The notes under the pieces were generated by a model that had not been told where the DNA came from, ran no database searches, and saw only the letters and a list, made by a program, of their open reading frames with translations. This document shows, piece after piece, positions 50,700 through 59,972 of a stretch of DNA of 64,000 bases. This DNA is from Methylomagnum ishizawai (GTDB lineage: Bacteria; Pseudomonadota; Gammaproteobacteria; Methylococcales; Methylococcaceae). Each line of letters opens with the position of its first letter. Positions within the stretch are counted from its first letter, which is position 1. Where the stretch lies: contig NZ_FXAM01000001.1 in the NCBI RefSeq assembly GCF_900155475.1, positions 979,501 through 1,043,500 on the forward strand, written 5' to 3'. Position numbers and translations under genes: made by a program.

Positions 50700-52082
50700 A
50701 TGACACAGAAGCTATATATTGAAACCTTGGGCTGCCAAATGAACGAGTACGATTCGGCCAAGATGCGCGACGTACTCCACGCCTCCCACGGATTCGAACT
50801 CACCACCGATCCCGAACAAGCCGACGTGCTCTTGCTTAATACCTGCTCGGTGCGCGAAAAAGCGCAGGAAAAGGTATTTTCCGAACTCGGCCGCTGGCGT
50901 CCCCTGAAGAACAAGCGCCCCGGCGTCGTTATCGGCGTCGGCGGCTGCGTCGCCAGCCAGGAAGGCGAAGCCTTGCAAAAACGCGCCCCTTTCGTCGATC
51001 TGGTGTTCGGCCCGCAAACCCTGCACCGCCTGCCGCAATTGCTGGAACAGGTCCGCACCCAGCATAAACCCGCCATCGATATCTCCTTCCCGGAAATCGA
51101 GAAATTCGACGCCTTGCCCGAACCCCGCGCCGAAGGCCCGAAAGCCTTCGTGTCGATCATGGAAGGATGCAGCAAATACTGTACGTTCTGTGTGGTGCCC
51201 TATACCCGCGGCGAGGAAATCAGCCGCCCGCTCGACGATGTCATCGCCGAGATCGCGACCCTGGCCGAACAGGGCGTGCGCGAGGTGGTGCTGCTGGGCC
51301 AGAACGTCAATGCCTACCGGGGCGCGACCGACGAGGGCGATATCGCCGATTTCGGCCTGTTGCTGAACTACGTCGCCGCCATCGACGGGATAGGCCGCAT
51401 CCGCTTCACCACGTCCCATCCCAACGAAGTTGGCGATAGCCTGATCGACGCCTACGCCGAACTCCCGCTGCTGGCGGGCCATCTACACTTGCCGGTGCAA
51501 AGCGGCAGCAACCGCATCCTGGGCCTGATGAAGCGCGGCCATACCCGCGAGGACTACATCGCCAAGATCGAACGCCTCCGCGCCGCCCGGCCCGGACTCA
51601 GCTTGTCTTCCGACTTCATCGTGGGCTTCCCCGGCGAAACCGACCAGGATTTCGAGGACACGATGGAGTTGATCGAACGCTTGGGTTTCGATCAGTCCTA
51701 TAGTTTCCTGTACAGCCCGAGGCCGGGTACGCCCGCCGCCGCCATGGAGGACACGGTGCCGGTGGCGGTGAAGCGCGAACGCCTCGCCCGCCTGCAAGCC
51801 CGCATCGCCGCCCAGGCCGCCGAGATTTCGCGCGGGATGCTGCACACGGTGCAGCGGGTCTTGGTGGAGGGCGTGTCGCGCAAGGACTACGAGCAGCTTT
51901 CCGGGCGCACGGAAAACAACCGCGTGGTGAATTTCGCGGGGAGTGCCAAGCATATCGGCCAGTTCGTCGATGTGCTGATTACCGAAGCCCTCCCGAATTC
52001 GCTGCGGGGCCGCTGGGTCGATACCCGCGATCCCGATTTTTCCATCCCTGCAACCCGCCATCCGACTACAACACTTGTATAA
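50700..52082 (+). CDS. miaB: tRNA-2-methylthio-N6-isopentenyladenosine synthase MiaB
   Basis: The ATG at 50700 begins [19 protein letters not shown]; a TTG one codon earlier is unlikely. The 460-residue radical-SAM enzyme has the N-terminal cluster cysteines ([23 protein letters not shown]), the radical-SAM motif [27 protein letters not shown], and a C-terminal TRAM domain ([25 protein letters not shown]). It methylthiolates A37 of tRNAs reading codons that start with U. It starts the miaB-phoH-ybeY-corC-lnt operon, in which genes overlap or nearly touch. Confidence 0.97.
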   Translation: MTQKLYIETLGCQMNEYDSAKMRDVLHASHGFELTTDPEQADVLLLNTCSVREKAQEKVFSELGRWRPLKNKRPGVVIGVGGCVASQEGEALQKRAPFVDLVFGPQTLHRLPQLLEQVRTQHKPAIDISFPEIEKFDALPEPRAEGPKAFVSIMEGCSKYCTFCVVPYTRGEEISRPLDDVIAEIATLAEQGVREVVLLGQNVNAYRGATDEGDIADFGLLLNYVAAIDGIGRIRFTTSHPNEVGDSLIDAYAELPLLAGHLHLPVQSGSNRILGLMKRGHTREDYIAKIERLRAARPGLSLSSDFIVGFPGETDQDFEDTMELIERLGFDQSYSFLYSPRPGTPAAAMEDTVPVAVKRERLARLQARIAAQAAEISRGMLHTVQRVLVEGVSRKDYEQLSGRTENNRVVNFAGSAKHIGQFVDVLITEALPNSLRGRWVDTRDPDFSIPATRHPTTTLV

Positions 52083-53058
52083 CCAACTCTCCACCTTGCA
52101 CCTCACCCTGGAGCCCGCCGACAACGACCGGCTGGCGAGCCTCTGCGGCCAATTCGACGAACACCTGCGCCAGATCGAGCGGCGTCTGGGGGTCGAAATC
52201 TCCAACCGCGGCAACCATTTCGAGATCATCGGGGCCAACCAGCCCGCCCAGGCGGCGGGCAAGCTGATCCAAAGCCTGTTCGACGCCGCCCGCCATGAAC
52301 TCATCACGCCCGAGCGGGTGCATCTCTCGCTCCAGGACGCCAACCTCGCGGCCATGCTCAAGCAGGAGGGTGAACCCGCCGGGACCGTCACCATCCAGAC
52401 CAAGCGCGGCACCATCAAACCCAAGGGCGCGAACCAGCAGCGCTATCTCAAGAGCATCCAGGAACACGATATCAATTTCGGGGTCGGCCCGGCCGGTACC
52501 GGCAAAACCTATCTGGCCGTCGCCGCCGCCGTCGAGGCGCTGGAAACCGAACAGGTCCGGCGCTTGATCCTGGCCCGGCCCGCCGTGGAAGCGGGCGAGA
52601 AGCTAGGTTTCCTGCCGGGCGATATGGCGCAAAAGGTCGATCCCTATCTGCGTCCGCTGTACGACGCCCTCTATGAGATGCTGGGTTTCGAGCGGGTCGC
52701 CAAGCTGATCGAGCGCAATGTGATCGAGGTCGCGCCGCTGGCCTTCATGCGGGGAAGGACGCTTAACGGCTCCTTCATCATCCTCGACGAAGCCCAGAAC
52801 ACCACCACCGAACAGATCAAGATGTTCCTGACCCGCGTCGGCTTCGGTTCCAAGGCCGTCATCACCGGCGATATCACCCAGATCGACCTGCCGCGCAGCA
52901 AGGAATCGGGCCTCCGCCATGTGTTGGAAGTCCTCAAGGACGTGGACGGTATCAGCTTCACCTTCTTTACCTCGCAGGACGTGGTGCGCCATCCCCTGGT
53001 GCAACGCATCGTCGCCGCCTACGAAGCCTACGAACGGGCGCATCCGAAAGAGCCATGA
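52075..53058 (+). CDS. phoH: PhoH-like ATPase (YbeZ)
   Basis: The frame opens with a TTG at 52075, overlapping the miaB stop by 8 bases; no ATG lies before the conserved [17 protein letters not shown]. The 327-residue protein has an N-terminal KH-like region, then a P-loop ATPase domain: [19 protein letters not shown] (Walker A), [42 protein letters not shown] (Walker B) and [12 protein letters not shown]. PhoH proteins act with YbeY in RNA metabolism. Non-ATG start and overlap suggest coupling of its translation to miaB. Confidence 0.95.
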   Translation: MYNQLSTLHLTLEPADNDRLASLCGQFDEHLRQIERRLGVEISNRGNHFEIIGANQPAQAAGKLIQSLFDAARHELITPERVHLSLQDANLAAMLKQEGEPAGTVTIQTKRGTIKPKGANQQRYLKSIQEHDINFGVGPAGTGKTYLAVAAAVEALETEQVRRLILARPAVEAGEKLGFLPGDMAQKVDPYLRPLYDALYEMLGFERVAKLIERNVIEVAPLAFMRGRTLNGSFIILDEAQNTTTEQIKMFLTRVGFGSKAVITGDITQIDLPRSKESGLRHVLEVLKDVDGISFTFFTSQDVVRHPLVQRIVAAYEAYERAHPKEP

Positions 53059-53525
53059 TCCAGATCGATATCGAGAACGCCAGCACGGCGGACTCCCTCC
53101 CGGACGCGGCGCACTTCCGCCGCTGGGCCGAAGCCGCCGCCCCGGACGGGGACGCCGAGGTCTATGTCCGCGTGGTGGACGAGGCCGAGAGCGCCGAGTT
53201 GAACCAGACCTACCGCCATAAATCCGGCCCGACCAATGTGCTGAGCTTCCCGTTCGAGCCGCCGGAAGGCTTGCCCGAGGCGGAGCTAGGCACCTTCCTG
53301 GGCGATCTGGTCGTCTGCGCCGCCGTGGTCGAGCGCGAGGCGGCTGAACAAGGCAAGACCCCGGAGGCGCATTGGGCGCATATGCTGGTGCATGGGATGC
53401 TGCACCTCCAAGGCTACGACCACATCGAGGACGGCGAGGCCGAGGCCATGGAGGCCGAGGAAATTGCCATCCTCGACCGATTAGGCTTTCCCAATCCCTA
53501 CGACGCTGAGGCGGCGCAATCATGA
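53055..53525 (+). CDS. ybeY: Endoribonuclease YbeY
   Basis: The 156-residue protein has the hallmark zinc motif [11 protein letters not shown] (HxxxHxxGxDH) near residue 117 and the preceding [15 protein letters not shown] and [15 protein letters not shown]. It matures 16S rRNA 3' ends and takes part in ribosome quality control. It overlaps phoH and corC by four bases each. Confidence 0.96.
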   Translation: MIQIDIENASTADSLPDAAHFRRWAEAAAPDGDAEVYVRVVDEAESAELNQTYRHKSGPTNVLSFPFEPPEGLPEAELGTFLGDLVVCAAVVEREAAEQGKTPEAHWAHMLVHGMLHLQGYDHIEDGEAEAMEAEEIAILDRLGFPNPYDAEAAQS

Positions 53526-54388
53526 GCGATGAGCAATCGGGCGAACACCGAAGTTGGCTCGAACGGCTAAGTCATTTCCTCTCGGGCGAGCCCGAGGACC
53601 GGGAGGATTTGTTGGAATTGCTGAGGGCGGCGCAGAAGCGCAACCTGCTGGACCCGGAAGCGCTGGGCATGATCGAAGGCGTCATGCAGGTCTCGGAACA
53701 AAGGGTCCGCGATATCATGATCCCCCGCTCGCAAATGATCGTCGTCTCCCAGGACGCGCCCCTCGAAGATGTTTTCCCCCTGGTCGCCGAATCCGCCCAT
53801 TCCCGCTATCCCGTCATCGGCGAGGACCGCACCGAGGTCGTCGGTGTCCTCCTGGTCAAAGACCTCCTGATCCACAGCCTCAAGGACCGCTCGCGCAAGG
53901 TCATGGAAATCATGCGCCAAGCCCTGTTCGTGCCGGAAAGCAAGCGGCTCAACGTGCTGTTGCGGGAGTTCCGTTCCAGCCGCAGCCATATGGCCATCGT
54001 GGTGGACGAATACGGGGCGGCGGCGGGACTCGTCACCATCGAGGACGTGCTGGAACAGATCGTCGGCGAGATCGAGGACGAACACGATTTCGGCGAGGAG
54101 GAATATATTTTCCGCAAGAACGACCGCGAATTCACCCTCAAGGCGCTGGCCCCCATCGACGAATTCAATCGGTACTTCGGGGCCGACCTCAACGACGACC
54201 AGTTCGACACCGTGGGCGGCTTGATCGTCCACCATATCGGCCATGTGCCCAAGCGTGGCGAAAAGGTGGAGATCGGGCCTTTCCGCTTCATCGTGCTGCG
54301 CTCGGACAACCGCCGCGTCCATATGCTGAAGCTGGTGCTGCTACCGTTGCCGGAAAGCCGGCCCGAACCGTTCCAACCCCATCACTGA
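53522..54388 (+). CDS. corC: CorC/YbeX-type CBS-domain protein
   Basis: The 288-residue cytoplasmic protein has an N-terminal helical part ([19 protein letters not shown]), [14 protein letters not shown] leading into two CBS domains ([52 protein letters not shown]) and the C-terminal CorC_HlyC domain ([41 protein letters not shown]). There is no DUF21 membrane domain, so it is YbeX/CorC-like rather than a full Mg/Co exporter. It is linked to ribosome maturation and Mg/Co tolerance. Confidence 0.95.
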   Translation: MSDEQSGEHRSWLERLSHFLSGEPEDREDLLELLRAAQKRNLLDPEALGMIEGVMQVSEQRVRDIMIPRSQMIVVSQDAPLEDVFPLVAESAHSRYPVIGEDRTEVVGVLLVKDLLIHSLKDRSRKVMEIMRQALFVPESKRLNVLLREFRSSRSHMAIVVDEYGAAAGLVTIEDVLEQIVGEIEDEHDFGEEEYIFRKNDREFTLKALAPIDEFNRYFGADLNDDQFDTVGGLIVHHIGHVPKRGEKVEIGPFRFIVLRSDNRRVHMLKLVLLPLPESRPEPFQPHH

Positions 54389-54402
54389 GAGCGACCCCGC
54401 CT

Positions 54403-55896
54403 GTGCTGTTCGACCTCCTGGCCCTCGCGGGCGGCTTGCTGCTGCCCTTCGCCTTCGCGCCCTACGACCAGCCCGCGCTGGCGGTGGTGGCGCTGATGCT
54501 GTTGTTCGCCGCGTGGGGGCGGGCCGGGCCGGGGCGGGCGTTCTGGCGGGGTTTCCTGTTCGGGCTGGGGCAGTTCGGAGTGGGGGCGTCCTGGGTCTAT
54601 ATCAGCATGCATCGGTTCGGTGGGGCCAGCGTGCCGGAGGCGGTCGGTTTGACCGCGCTGTTCGTGCTGTTCTGGTCGCCGTATCCGGGGTTCGTGGGCT
54701 GGCTGGCTGCCCGGTTGGGGCGGGGCTACGGCCCGGTGTTCAAACTGCTGGTCCTGTTCCCGGCGGCGTATACCCTGGCCGATTGGCTCAGGAGTTGGCT
54801 GCCGACCGGGTTTCCCTGGCTGCAAGTCGGCTATAGCCAGATCGATACGCCCCTGGGGGCTTTGGCCCCGCTGTTCGGGAGCTATGGCGTGGGCTGGGCG
54901 GTGGCGCTGGTGGCGGGCGGGGCGCTGGCGCTGTTCCGGTTGTCCGGGCACCGGCGGCGGGTAGCGGGCATCGGCTTGGTGCTGTTCCTGGGGCTGTGCG
55001 CGGCTTTGGAGCGGGTGCGCTGGACCGAAGCCGCCGGGCCGCCCATCCGGGTCGCCCTGCTCCAAGGCAACGTCCCGCAGAACAGGAAATGGGAGCCGCA
55101 GTTCCAGCGCGAAATCCTGGGGCTCTACACCCGTCTGACCCGCCAGCATTGGGATGCCCAACTGGTCATCTGGCCGGAAACGGCGGTTCCGGCGTTCTAC
55201 CAGCAGGTCAAGGACACTTTCCTCGCCGACCTGGCAGCGGAGGCGCGGCAGCACGGCACCGACCTCCTGCTGGGCATCCCTTATTACGATCCGGCCCAGG
55301 ACCGCTATTTCAATTCCATCGTCGCGCTGGGCGGGGCGTCCGCCTTCTATTTCAAGCGGCATCTGGTGCCCTTGGGCGAATATGTGCCCTGGCGTCCGTT
55401 GTTGGGCTGGGTGCTGGATATCCTCGAAATCCCGCTGTCCGACTTCGGCGCGGGCCGCGACGACCAAACCCCGCTCAAGGCGGCGGGTTATCCGCTGGCG
55501 GCTTCGATTTGCTACGAGGACGTGTTCGGCCAGGAATCCTTGCTGGGCTTGCCGACAGCCGCTTATCTGGTCAATGTCACCAACGACGCTTGGTTCGGCG
55601 ATTCCGCCGCCCCGCACCAACACGCGCAAATGGCGCGGATGCGCGCCCTGGAAACGGGCCGCTGGATGCTCCGCGCCACCAACAGCGGCGTGACCGCGCT
55701 CATCACCGACCGGGGCCGCATCGCCGCCACGGCTCCTTTGTTCCAGGAGGCCGAGGTCACGGGCAGCTTCGTGCCGATGCGGGGGCGCACGCCCTATGTG
55801 CTGTGGGGGGATGGGCCGGTGGTGGTGGGTTTGGGGCTGGTATTGGGGATAACGGCGTTACGTAGGCGGTGGGCGGTCCCGCAACACCCCGCGTAA
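54403..55896 (+). CDS. lnt: Apolipoprotein N-acyltransferase
   Basis: The start is the GTG at 54403; a longer open frame overlaps corC and is a shadow. The 497-residue inner-membrane protein has about six N-terminal helices (FDLLALAGGLLLPFAFAPYDQP onward) and a periplasmic nitrilase-like domain with the catalytic triad: Glu in VIWPETAVPAF, Lys in YFKRHLVPLGEYVPWR and Cys in ASICYEDVFG. NDAWFGDSAAPHQHAQMARMRALETGR is also typical. It adds the third acyl chain to outer-membrane lipoproteins. A last helix near the C-terminus is present. Confidence 0.95.
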   Translation: MLFDLLALAGGLLLPFAFAPYDQPALAVVALMLLFAAWGRAGPGRAFWRGFLFGLGQFGVGASWVYISMHRFGGASVPEAVGLTALFVLFWSPYPGFVGWLAARLGRGYGPVFKLLVLFPAAYTLADWLRSWLPTGFPWLQVGYSQIDTPLGALAPLFGSYGVGWAVALVAGGALALFRLSGHRRRVAGIGLVLFLGLCAALERVRWTEAAGPPIRVALLQGNVPQNRKWEPQFQREILGLYTRLTRQHWDAQLVIWPETAVPAFYQQVKDTFLADLAAEARQHGTDLLLGIPYYDPAQDRYFNSIVALGGASAFYFKRHLVPLGEYVPWRPLLGWVLDILEIPLSDFGAGRDDQTPLKAAGYPLAASICYEDVFGQESLLGLPTAAYLVNVTNDAWFGDSAAPHQHAQMARMRALETGRWMLRATNSGVTALITDRGRIAATAPLFQEAEVTGSFVPMRGRTPYVLWGDGPVVVGLGLVLGITALRRRWAVPQHPA

Positions 55897-56090
55897 TGGT
55901 GGAGTGAAATCCAGCGGGGTGGGCAAGGGCTTCCAGGTCTCCTGGGATTGGGGTTTAATCGCAGTCGCCGTCCCCAGGATTCGGGTCGATCCAGGCCAAG
56001 GTTATTATACTGGGTGGGTAACCGGGCATTCCCGGCTGCCATCCGGGTTTCCTCAGTAATGGTCATTCAATCAAATCAAGCGAAGATAAC

Positions 56091-58439
56091 ATGCCAGTAG
56101 AAGTTTATGGGGCGGCCCTCGCCGGAGAGTATGGCGGCGTCAGGGACGGGTATCTGACCGGGTGGGTCTGGAACGCGGCGCGGCCCTCCGAATTCGTGGG
56201 ATTGCGCTTGCTGATCGATGGCGAGGTGGCCGCGGAAGGCCGGGCCAATATCTGGCGGCGGCGGCTCGCCGAGTTGAAGATCGGCGACGGCAGGCATGGG
56301 TACTCGCTGGGTATTCCCAGGCGCTTCGTCGATGCGGAGTCCCACCGGGTCGAACTGGTCACGCTGGACGGTATATCGATTGCGCGGCAGACGCTGACCC
56401 TCGCTGTCGGCGAGGACTATGTCGCGCCGGTGCGGATCGTCGAGCGGCCTAAAAAATACTATCTGGCGATCCTGGCCATCGCCAAGAACGAAGCGCCCTA
56501 TCTCCACGAATGGGTGGCCTACCACCGGGCGGCCGGGGTCGAGCATTTCCTGATCTTCGATAACGACAGCGACGACGGCACTACCGAGATGCTGGGACGC
56601 CTAGCCGACCTGGGCTGGGTCGAACACGTCCCTTGGCCCAGGGCGGCCCATCCCGAAAGCCCACAGAAGGAAGCCTATGCCGAGGGCGTCGCCCGCTTGA
56701 GGGAACAGGCCGAATGGATCGCGGTCGTCGATCTGGACGAGTTCATCGTGCCGCTCCACCACCCGGATATCCCCGCCATGCTCCGGGAATATCCCGATGT
56801 CACCGCCCTGGGGCTGTGCTGGCGCTTGTTCGGATCGTCGGGCCTGAAGCAATGGACGCCGGGCCTGGTCATGGAACGCTTCCGCAAATGCCGAGCCACC
56901 GGGGCGAAGTTGGTGAAGTCCATCGTCCGGGCCGACTACATCCAGGAGGCCCGCATCCATGCCCATGCCATGAAGGAAAGGGCCACGGTGGACGAACTAC
57001 GCCGACCGCTGCACGGACCGTACGCCCAGGCCGGGACTGTCGCCGTGGCCCAGATCAATCATTATTTCACCAAGTCCAGGGAAGAATGGGAGCGGAAAAA
57101 ACTCAGGGGGAAGGCCGACCGCGCCCTGGACGACAAGGATTTCATCCGTATGGACGAGGAATATGCCCAGCACGATTTCAACGAGGTCGAAGACGACGCG
57201 ATCTTCAAGTTCTATGAAGCGACCCGGCGCGGCGTGGCGTGGCTGAGGGCCAATATCTCCAACGGGCGGGGCGCGGTCGACGCCGGATTCCGGCTGGAAC
57301 CTTTCGGCGGGCAGGCATTGCGGGCCGGTTCGGTCCATCCCGGACCCGGTGCCGTTCTTGGCGCGGGGCGGCTGATGGCGTTTTCCAGGGACTACCCCGC
57401 GCCGGTCATGGCAGCGGCGAAGCATCTCGCCAAGCTGGCTATCCCGCCGGTCCGGCTGGTGGAGGTCCAGGATGCCTGGGTGGCCGGGATGATGGTGGTT
57501 GCCCAGGGCGGGACGTTGTTTTTCGATCCCGCCGTTTATCCGGGCTATCTCAAGAAAATCTACGAGGATGGCATTTGGCTCAAGAGGGATATCGAGACGG
57601 TGTTGCATGGTATCCATGAAATCACGCTATCCGAACCTTGTTTCGTCTTCTATCACGGCAACTGCAACAACTTCGGCCATTTCCTCACCGAGGCTGTGCC
57701 CAAGCTCTTCACCATCAAGGAACTGTACGCCCAGGGTTGGCGGGCACCGCTCCTGCTCGAACGCCACCGGGCCGGGTTCTTCATGGGCTATGTCAAGGCC
57801 ATCCTGCCGGAGGCCGAAATCGTGTTCATCGAACCCGGCATCCGCTACCGGGGGGATTTCCTGTTGCCGAGCATAGACCCAGGCTACAAATATCATCCAG
57901 AGCGGGTGCGGCAGATGCAAAACTACGCGGAAGCGCAGGCCGGGCGGGTGGACAAGCAGTTCCCCAGGGAAATCTTCATTTCCAGGGGCGCGTTCCCCAA
58001 ATCCTACCGGCGGATGGCGAACAGCCCGGAAATCGAGGAAATCGCCTGTGGACACGGCTTGGCCATCGTCAGGCCGGAGGCATTGCCCATCCCCGAGCAA
58101 GCGGCCCTGTACCGGAACGCCGAAATCATCGTCGGGGAGTACGGCTCGGGCCTGCACAACGCGATCTACAGCAGGCCGGGCACGGCGGTGCTGGCCCTGA
58201 ACTGGATCAACGGCGTGCAACAGGCTATCGCGGACTCGTTCGGGCACGCGGTGGGGTTCGTCTTGCCGGAGGATGGCGGACCCGTGCTGAACCATGGCGA
58301 AGGCGTCCAAAAGACTTTCAATATCGCGCCGGAGGAGTTCTCGGCGGCGCTGGCGGAAATATTCAGGATGCGCGATTTCGTGGCCGGGGCCAGGCGGGCC
58401 GCGGCGGATTGCCAAGACGACCCGATCAAGGTGACATAG
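56091..58439 (+). CDS. Fused glycosyltransferase: N-terminal beta domain, GT92-like and GT61-like domains
   Basis: The 782-residue cytoplasmic protein has three parts. Residues 1-110 form a beta-rich domain (GYLTGWVWNAARPSEFVGL). Residues 120-390 are a GT92/GT2-like domain: AILAIAKNEAPYLHEWVAYHR, HFLIFDNDSDDGT and the metal motif VVDLDEFIVP, ending with INHYFTKSREEWERKK. Residues 510-760 are a GT61 (DUF563) domain: FYHGNCNNFGHFLTEAVPKLF, REIFISRG and IIVGEYGSGLHNAIYSRPG. Two catalytic domains in one chain suggest two consecutive sugar transfers on a surface glycan. The sulfotransferase gene follows after 3 bases. Confidence 0.85.
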   Translation: MPVEVYGAALAGEYGGVRDGYLTGWVWNAARPSEFVGLRLLIDGEVAAEGRANIWRRRLAELKIGDGRHGYSLGIPRRFVDAESHRVELVTLDGISIARQTLTLAVGEDYVAPVRIVERPKKYYLAILAIAKNEAPYLHEWVAYHRAAGVEHFLIFDNDSDDGTTEMLGRLADLGWVEHVPWPRAAHPESPQKEAYAEGVARLREQAEWIAVVDLDEFIVPLHHPDIPAMLREYPDVTALGLCWRLFGSSGLKQWTPGLVMERFRKCRATGAKLVKSIVRADYIQEARIHAHAMKERATVDELRRPLHGPYAQAGTVAVAQINHYFTKSREEWERKKLRGKADRALDDKDFIRMDEEYAQHDFNEVEDDAIFKFYEATRRGVAWLRANISNGRGAVDAGFRLEPFGGQALRAGSVHPGPGAVLGAGRLMAFSRDYPAPVMAAAKHLAKLAIPPVRLVEVQDAWVAGMMVVAQGGTLFFDPAVYPGYLKKIYEDGIWLKRDIETVLHGIHEITLSEPCFVFYHGNCNNFGHFLTEAVPKLFTIKELYAQGWRAPLLLERHRAGFFMGYVKAILPEAEIVFIEPGIRYRGDFLLPSIDPGYKYHPERVRQMQNYAEAQAGRVDKQFPREIFISRGAFPKSYRRMANSPEIEEIACGHGLAIVRPEALPIPEQAALYRNAEIIVGEYGSGLHNAIYSRPGTAVLALNWINGVQQAIADSFGHAVGFVLPEDGGPVLNHGEGVQKTFNIAPEEFSAALAEIFRMRDFVAGARRAAADCQDDPIKVT

Positions 58440-58442
58440 GCC

Positions 58443-59063
58443 ATGCCCTTATATTTGCTAGAAAACAAACTGGTTTTGTTTATCCATGTGCCCAAGGCGG
58501 GAGGCACTTCGGTGGAGGAATACCTTTCCACACATTACCTAGGCTTACTGGACCGGGGGTTCCGGGGCCATTTGCCCTGTTCCCCCCAGCATTTCCACGC
58601 GGCCATGCTGGCCACCGCTTTAAAAGACGCGCCCTTGGATTATGTCTTTATGGTGGTGAGGAATCCCTGGGACCGGTTGAGGAGCGAATACAAGTTCAGG
58701 AAAAGGCATTTCAAGGATGCCAAGGATGTGGATTTCGATGAATGGGTCGAGCGGGTGGTCGCGGCCTACCGCAAGAACCGTTTCCACCTGGACAACCACT
58801 TGCGGCCGATGAGCGAATTCCTGTTACCGGGCACGGAAGTCTTCAAACTGGAGGAGGGGCTAGCGGCCTTGCGCGATACCTTGGCGCAAAGGTATCCCAC
58901 CGCCATCGACGCGGCCTGGCGATTTCCGGCGGTCAATGTGATCGATAAGGATGGCGAGCCGGGCGAAGCGCCTTCCCAAAAGGTCCGCGACCTGGTGCAT
59001 AGGTTGTACCGGGAGGATTTCGAGCGCTGGTATCCGCTGGCAAACGTGGAAAGCGGAGGCTGA
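58443..59063 (+). CDS. Sulfotransferase family protein (carbohydrate type), copy 1
   Basis: The 206-residue protein shows the PAPS-binding 5' loop FIHVPKAGGTSVEEYL and the 3'-phosphate motif MVVRNPWDRLRSEYKFRK. These are the core of the Sulfotransfer_2-like family that sulfates cell-surface sugars. It starts 3 bases after the fused glycosyltransferase, so the two likely act on the same glycan. It is closely similar over its whole length to the protein encoded at 61796-62413 on the other strand (for example LVLFIHVPKAGG, CSPQHFHAA, HLDNHLRPM, EDFERWYP shared). Confidence 0.88.
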   Translation: MPLYLLENKLVLFIHVPKAGGTSVEEYLSTHYLGLLDRGFRGHLPCSPQHFHAAMLATALKDAPLDYVFMVVRNPWDRLRSEYKFRKRHFKDAKDVDFDEWVERVVAAYRKNRFHLDNHLRPMSEFLLPGTEVFKLEEGLAALRDTLAQRYPTAIDAAWRFPAVNVIDKDGEPGEAPSQKVRDLVHRLYREDFERWYPLANVESGG

Positions 59064-59226
59064 CGGCACGGACCGGCCGGGGCGGATCGGATGGCCCGTG
59101 TGCTTGGACGTGGTCCGCTTGGAAAGCCAGGTTTTCTGGCGGAGGTGACTGTCTATCTGGACGGGAGGTTGCAGCCGTTTCCGAACGTCCGTAGGCGCCT
59201 GTCAAGATTTCAACGTAGGGGGGGCA

Positions 59227-59970
59227 ATGAACGAAAACGCGCATCGTGGCGATCCGCCGCGGATCATATGGTTGCTTTGGCTACAGGGATGGGACCAAGC
59301 CCCGGAAGTCGCCTGGGCCGGGCGCACGAGTTGGGAAAAGCGCAATCCCGGTTGGCAAGTCCACGCACTGGACCAAGCCGATATGGTGGATTTCCTGTCA
59401 TCCGAAGGCTCCAAGCGTATCTTTTCCACGCCGAAACAGCCGGAGGCCATGAGCGACCAAATCCGCTTGGAACTTCTGCACCAGCACGGCGGGGTCTGGG
59501 CCGATGCAACCACCCTCTGCGCCCGTCCCCTCGACGACTGGCTTCCCCAGGCCATGCCCAATGGTTTTTTCGCCTTCTACCTGCCCGAGCGCGACCGCAT
59601 GATTTCGAGCTGGTTCCTGGCGGCCGAGAAAGGGGCGTATATCGTCGAGAAGTGGAGGGAGGCCGCTTGGCGTTACTGGGAGGGTCGCGAGCGCCGCGAT
59701 AATTATTTCTGGGCTCACAGGCTCTTCACCGAACTCCATGGCCTTGATCCCCGTTTCCGGGCGCTATGGGAGGGTACGCCCCGGATGCCGTCTTATCACC
59801 GTTTCCATTTCGGTCCGCGCAACGCCCAGTTATCACAGGAACCACCGCCGGAAATAGAGCGGCTCCTGGCTTCCCCTCCCTCTCCGGTTTTCAAGCTGAC
59901 CCACAAGTTTGATACGCCACCGGGGCCGGGTTCGCTCATGGAGCGCTTGTGCGCCTTCGCCAGGGAATAG
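59227..59970 (+). CDS. Capsular-polysaccharide-type glycosyltransferase (GT32-like)
   Basis: The 247-residue protein begins PPRIIWLLWLQGWDQAPEVA, typical of Caps_synth/GT32 proteins, and carries MSDQIRLELLHQHGGVWADATTLC, where the Asp after GGVW belongs to the metal/nucleotide-sugar site (usual form GGVYxDxD; the second Asp is a Thr here). HWGP-like context is absent, but the C-terminal FKLTHKF is preserved. It would transfer a sugar to a surface glycan. It is 163 bases after the sulfotransferase gene and convergent with the next gene, 2 bases away. Confidence 0.78.
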   Translation: MNENAHRGDPPRIIWLLWLQGWDQAPEVAWAGRTSWEKRNPGWQVHALDQADMVDFLSSEGSKRIFSTPKQPEAMSDQIRLELLHQHGGVWADATTLCARPLDDWLPQAMPNGFFAFYLPERDRMISSWFLAAEKGAYIVEKWREAAWRYWEGRERRDNYFWAHRLFTELHGLDPRFRALWEGTPRMPSYHRFHFGPRNAQLSQEPPPEIERLLASPPSPVFKLTHKFDTPPGPGSLMERLCAFARE

Positions 59971-59972
59971 CT

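Noticed and set aside
53554-54402. Extension of lnt upstream over corC
   Set aside because: Arg/Gly/Pro-rich shadow sequence; corC has intact CBS domains in its own frame.
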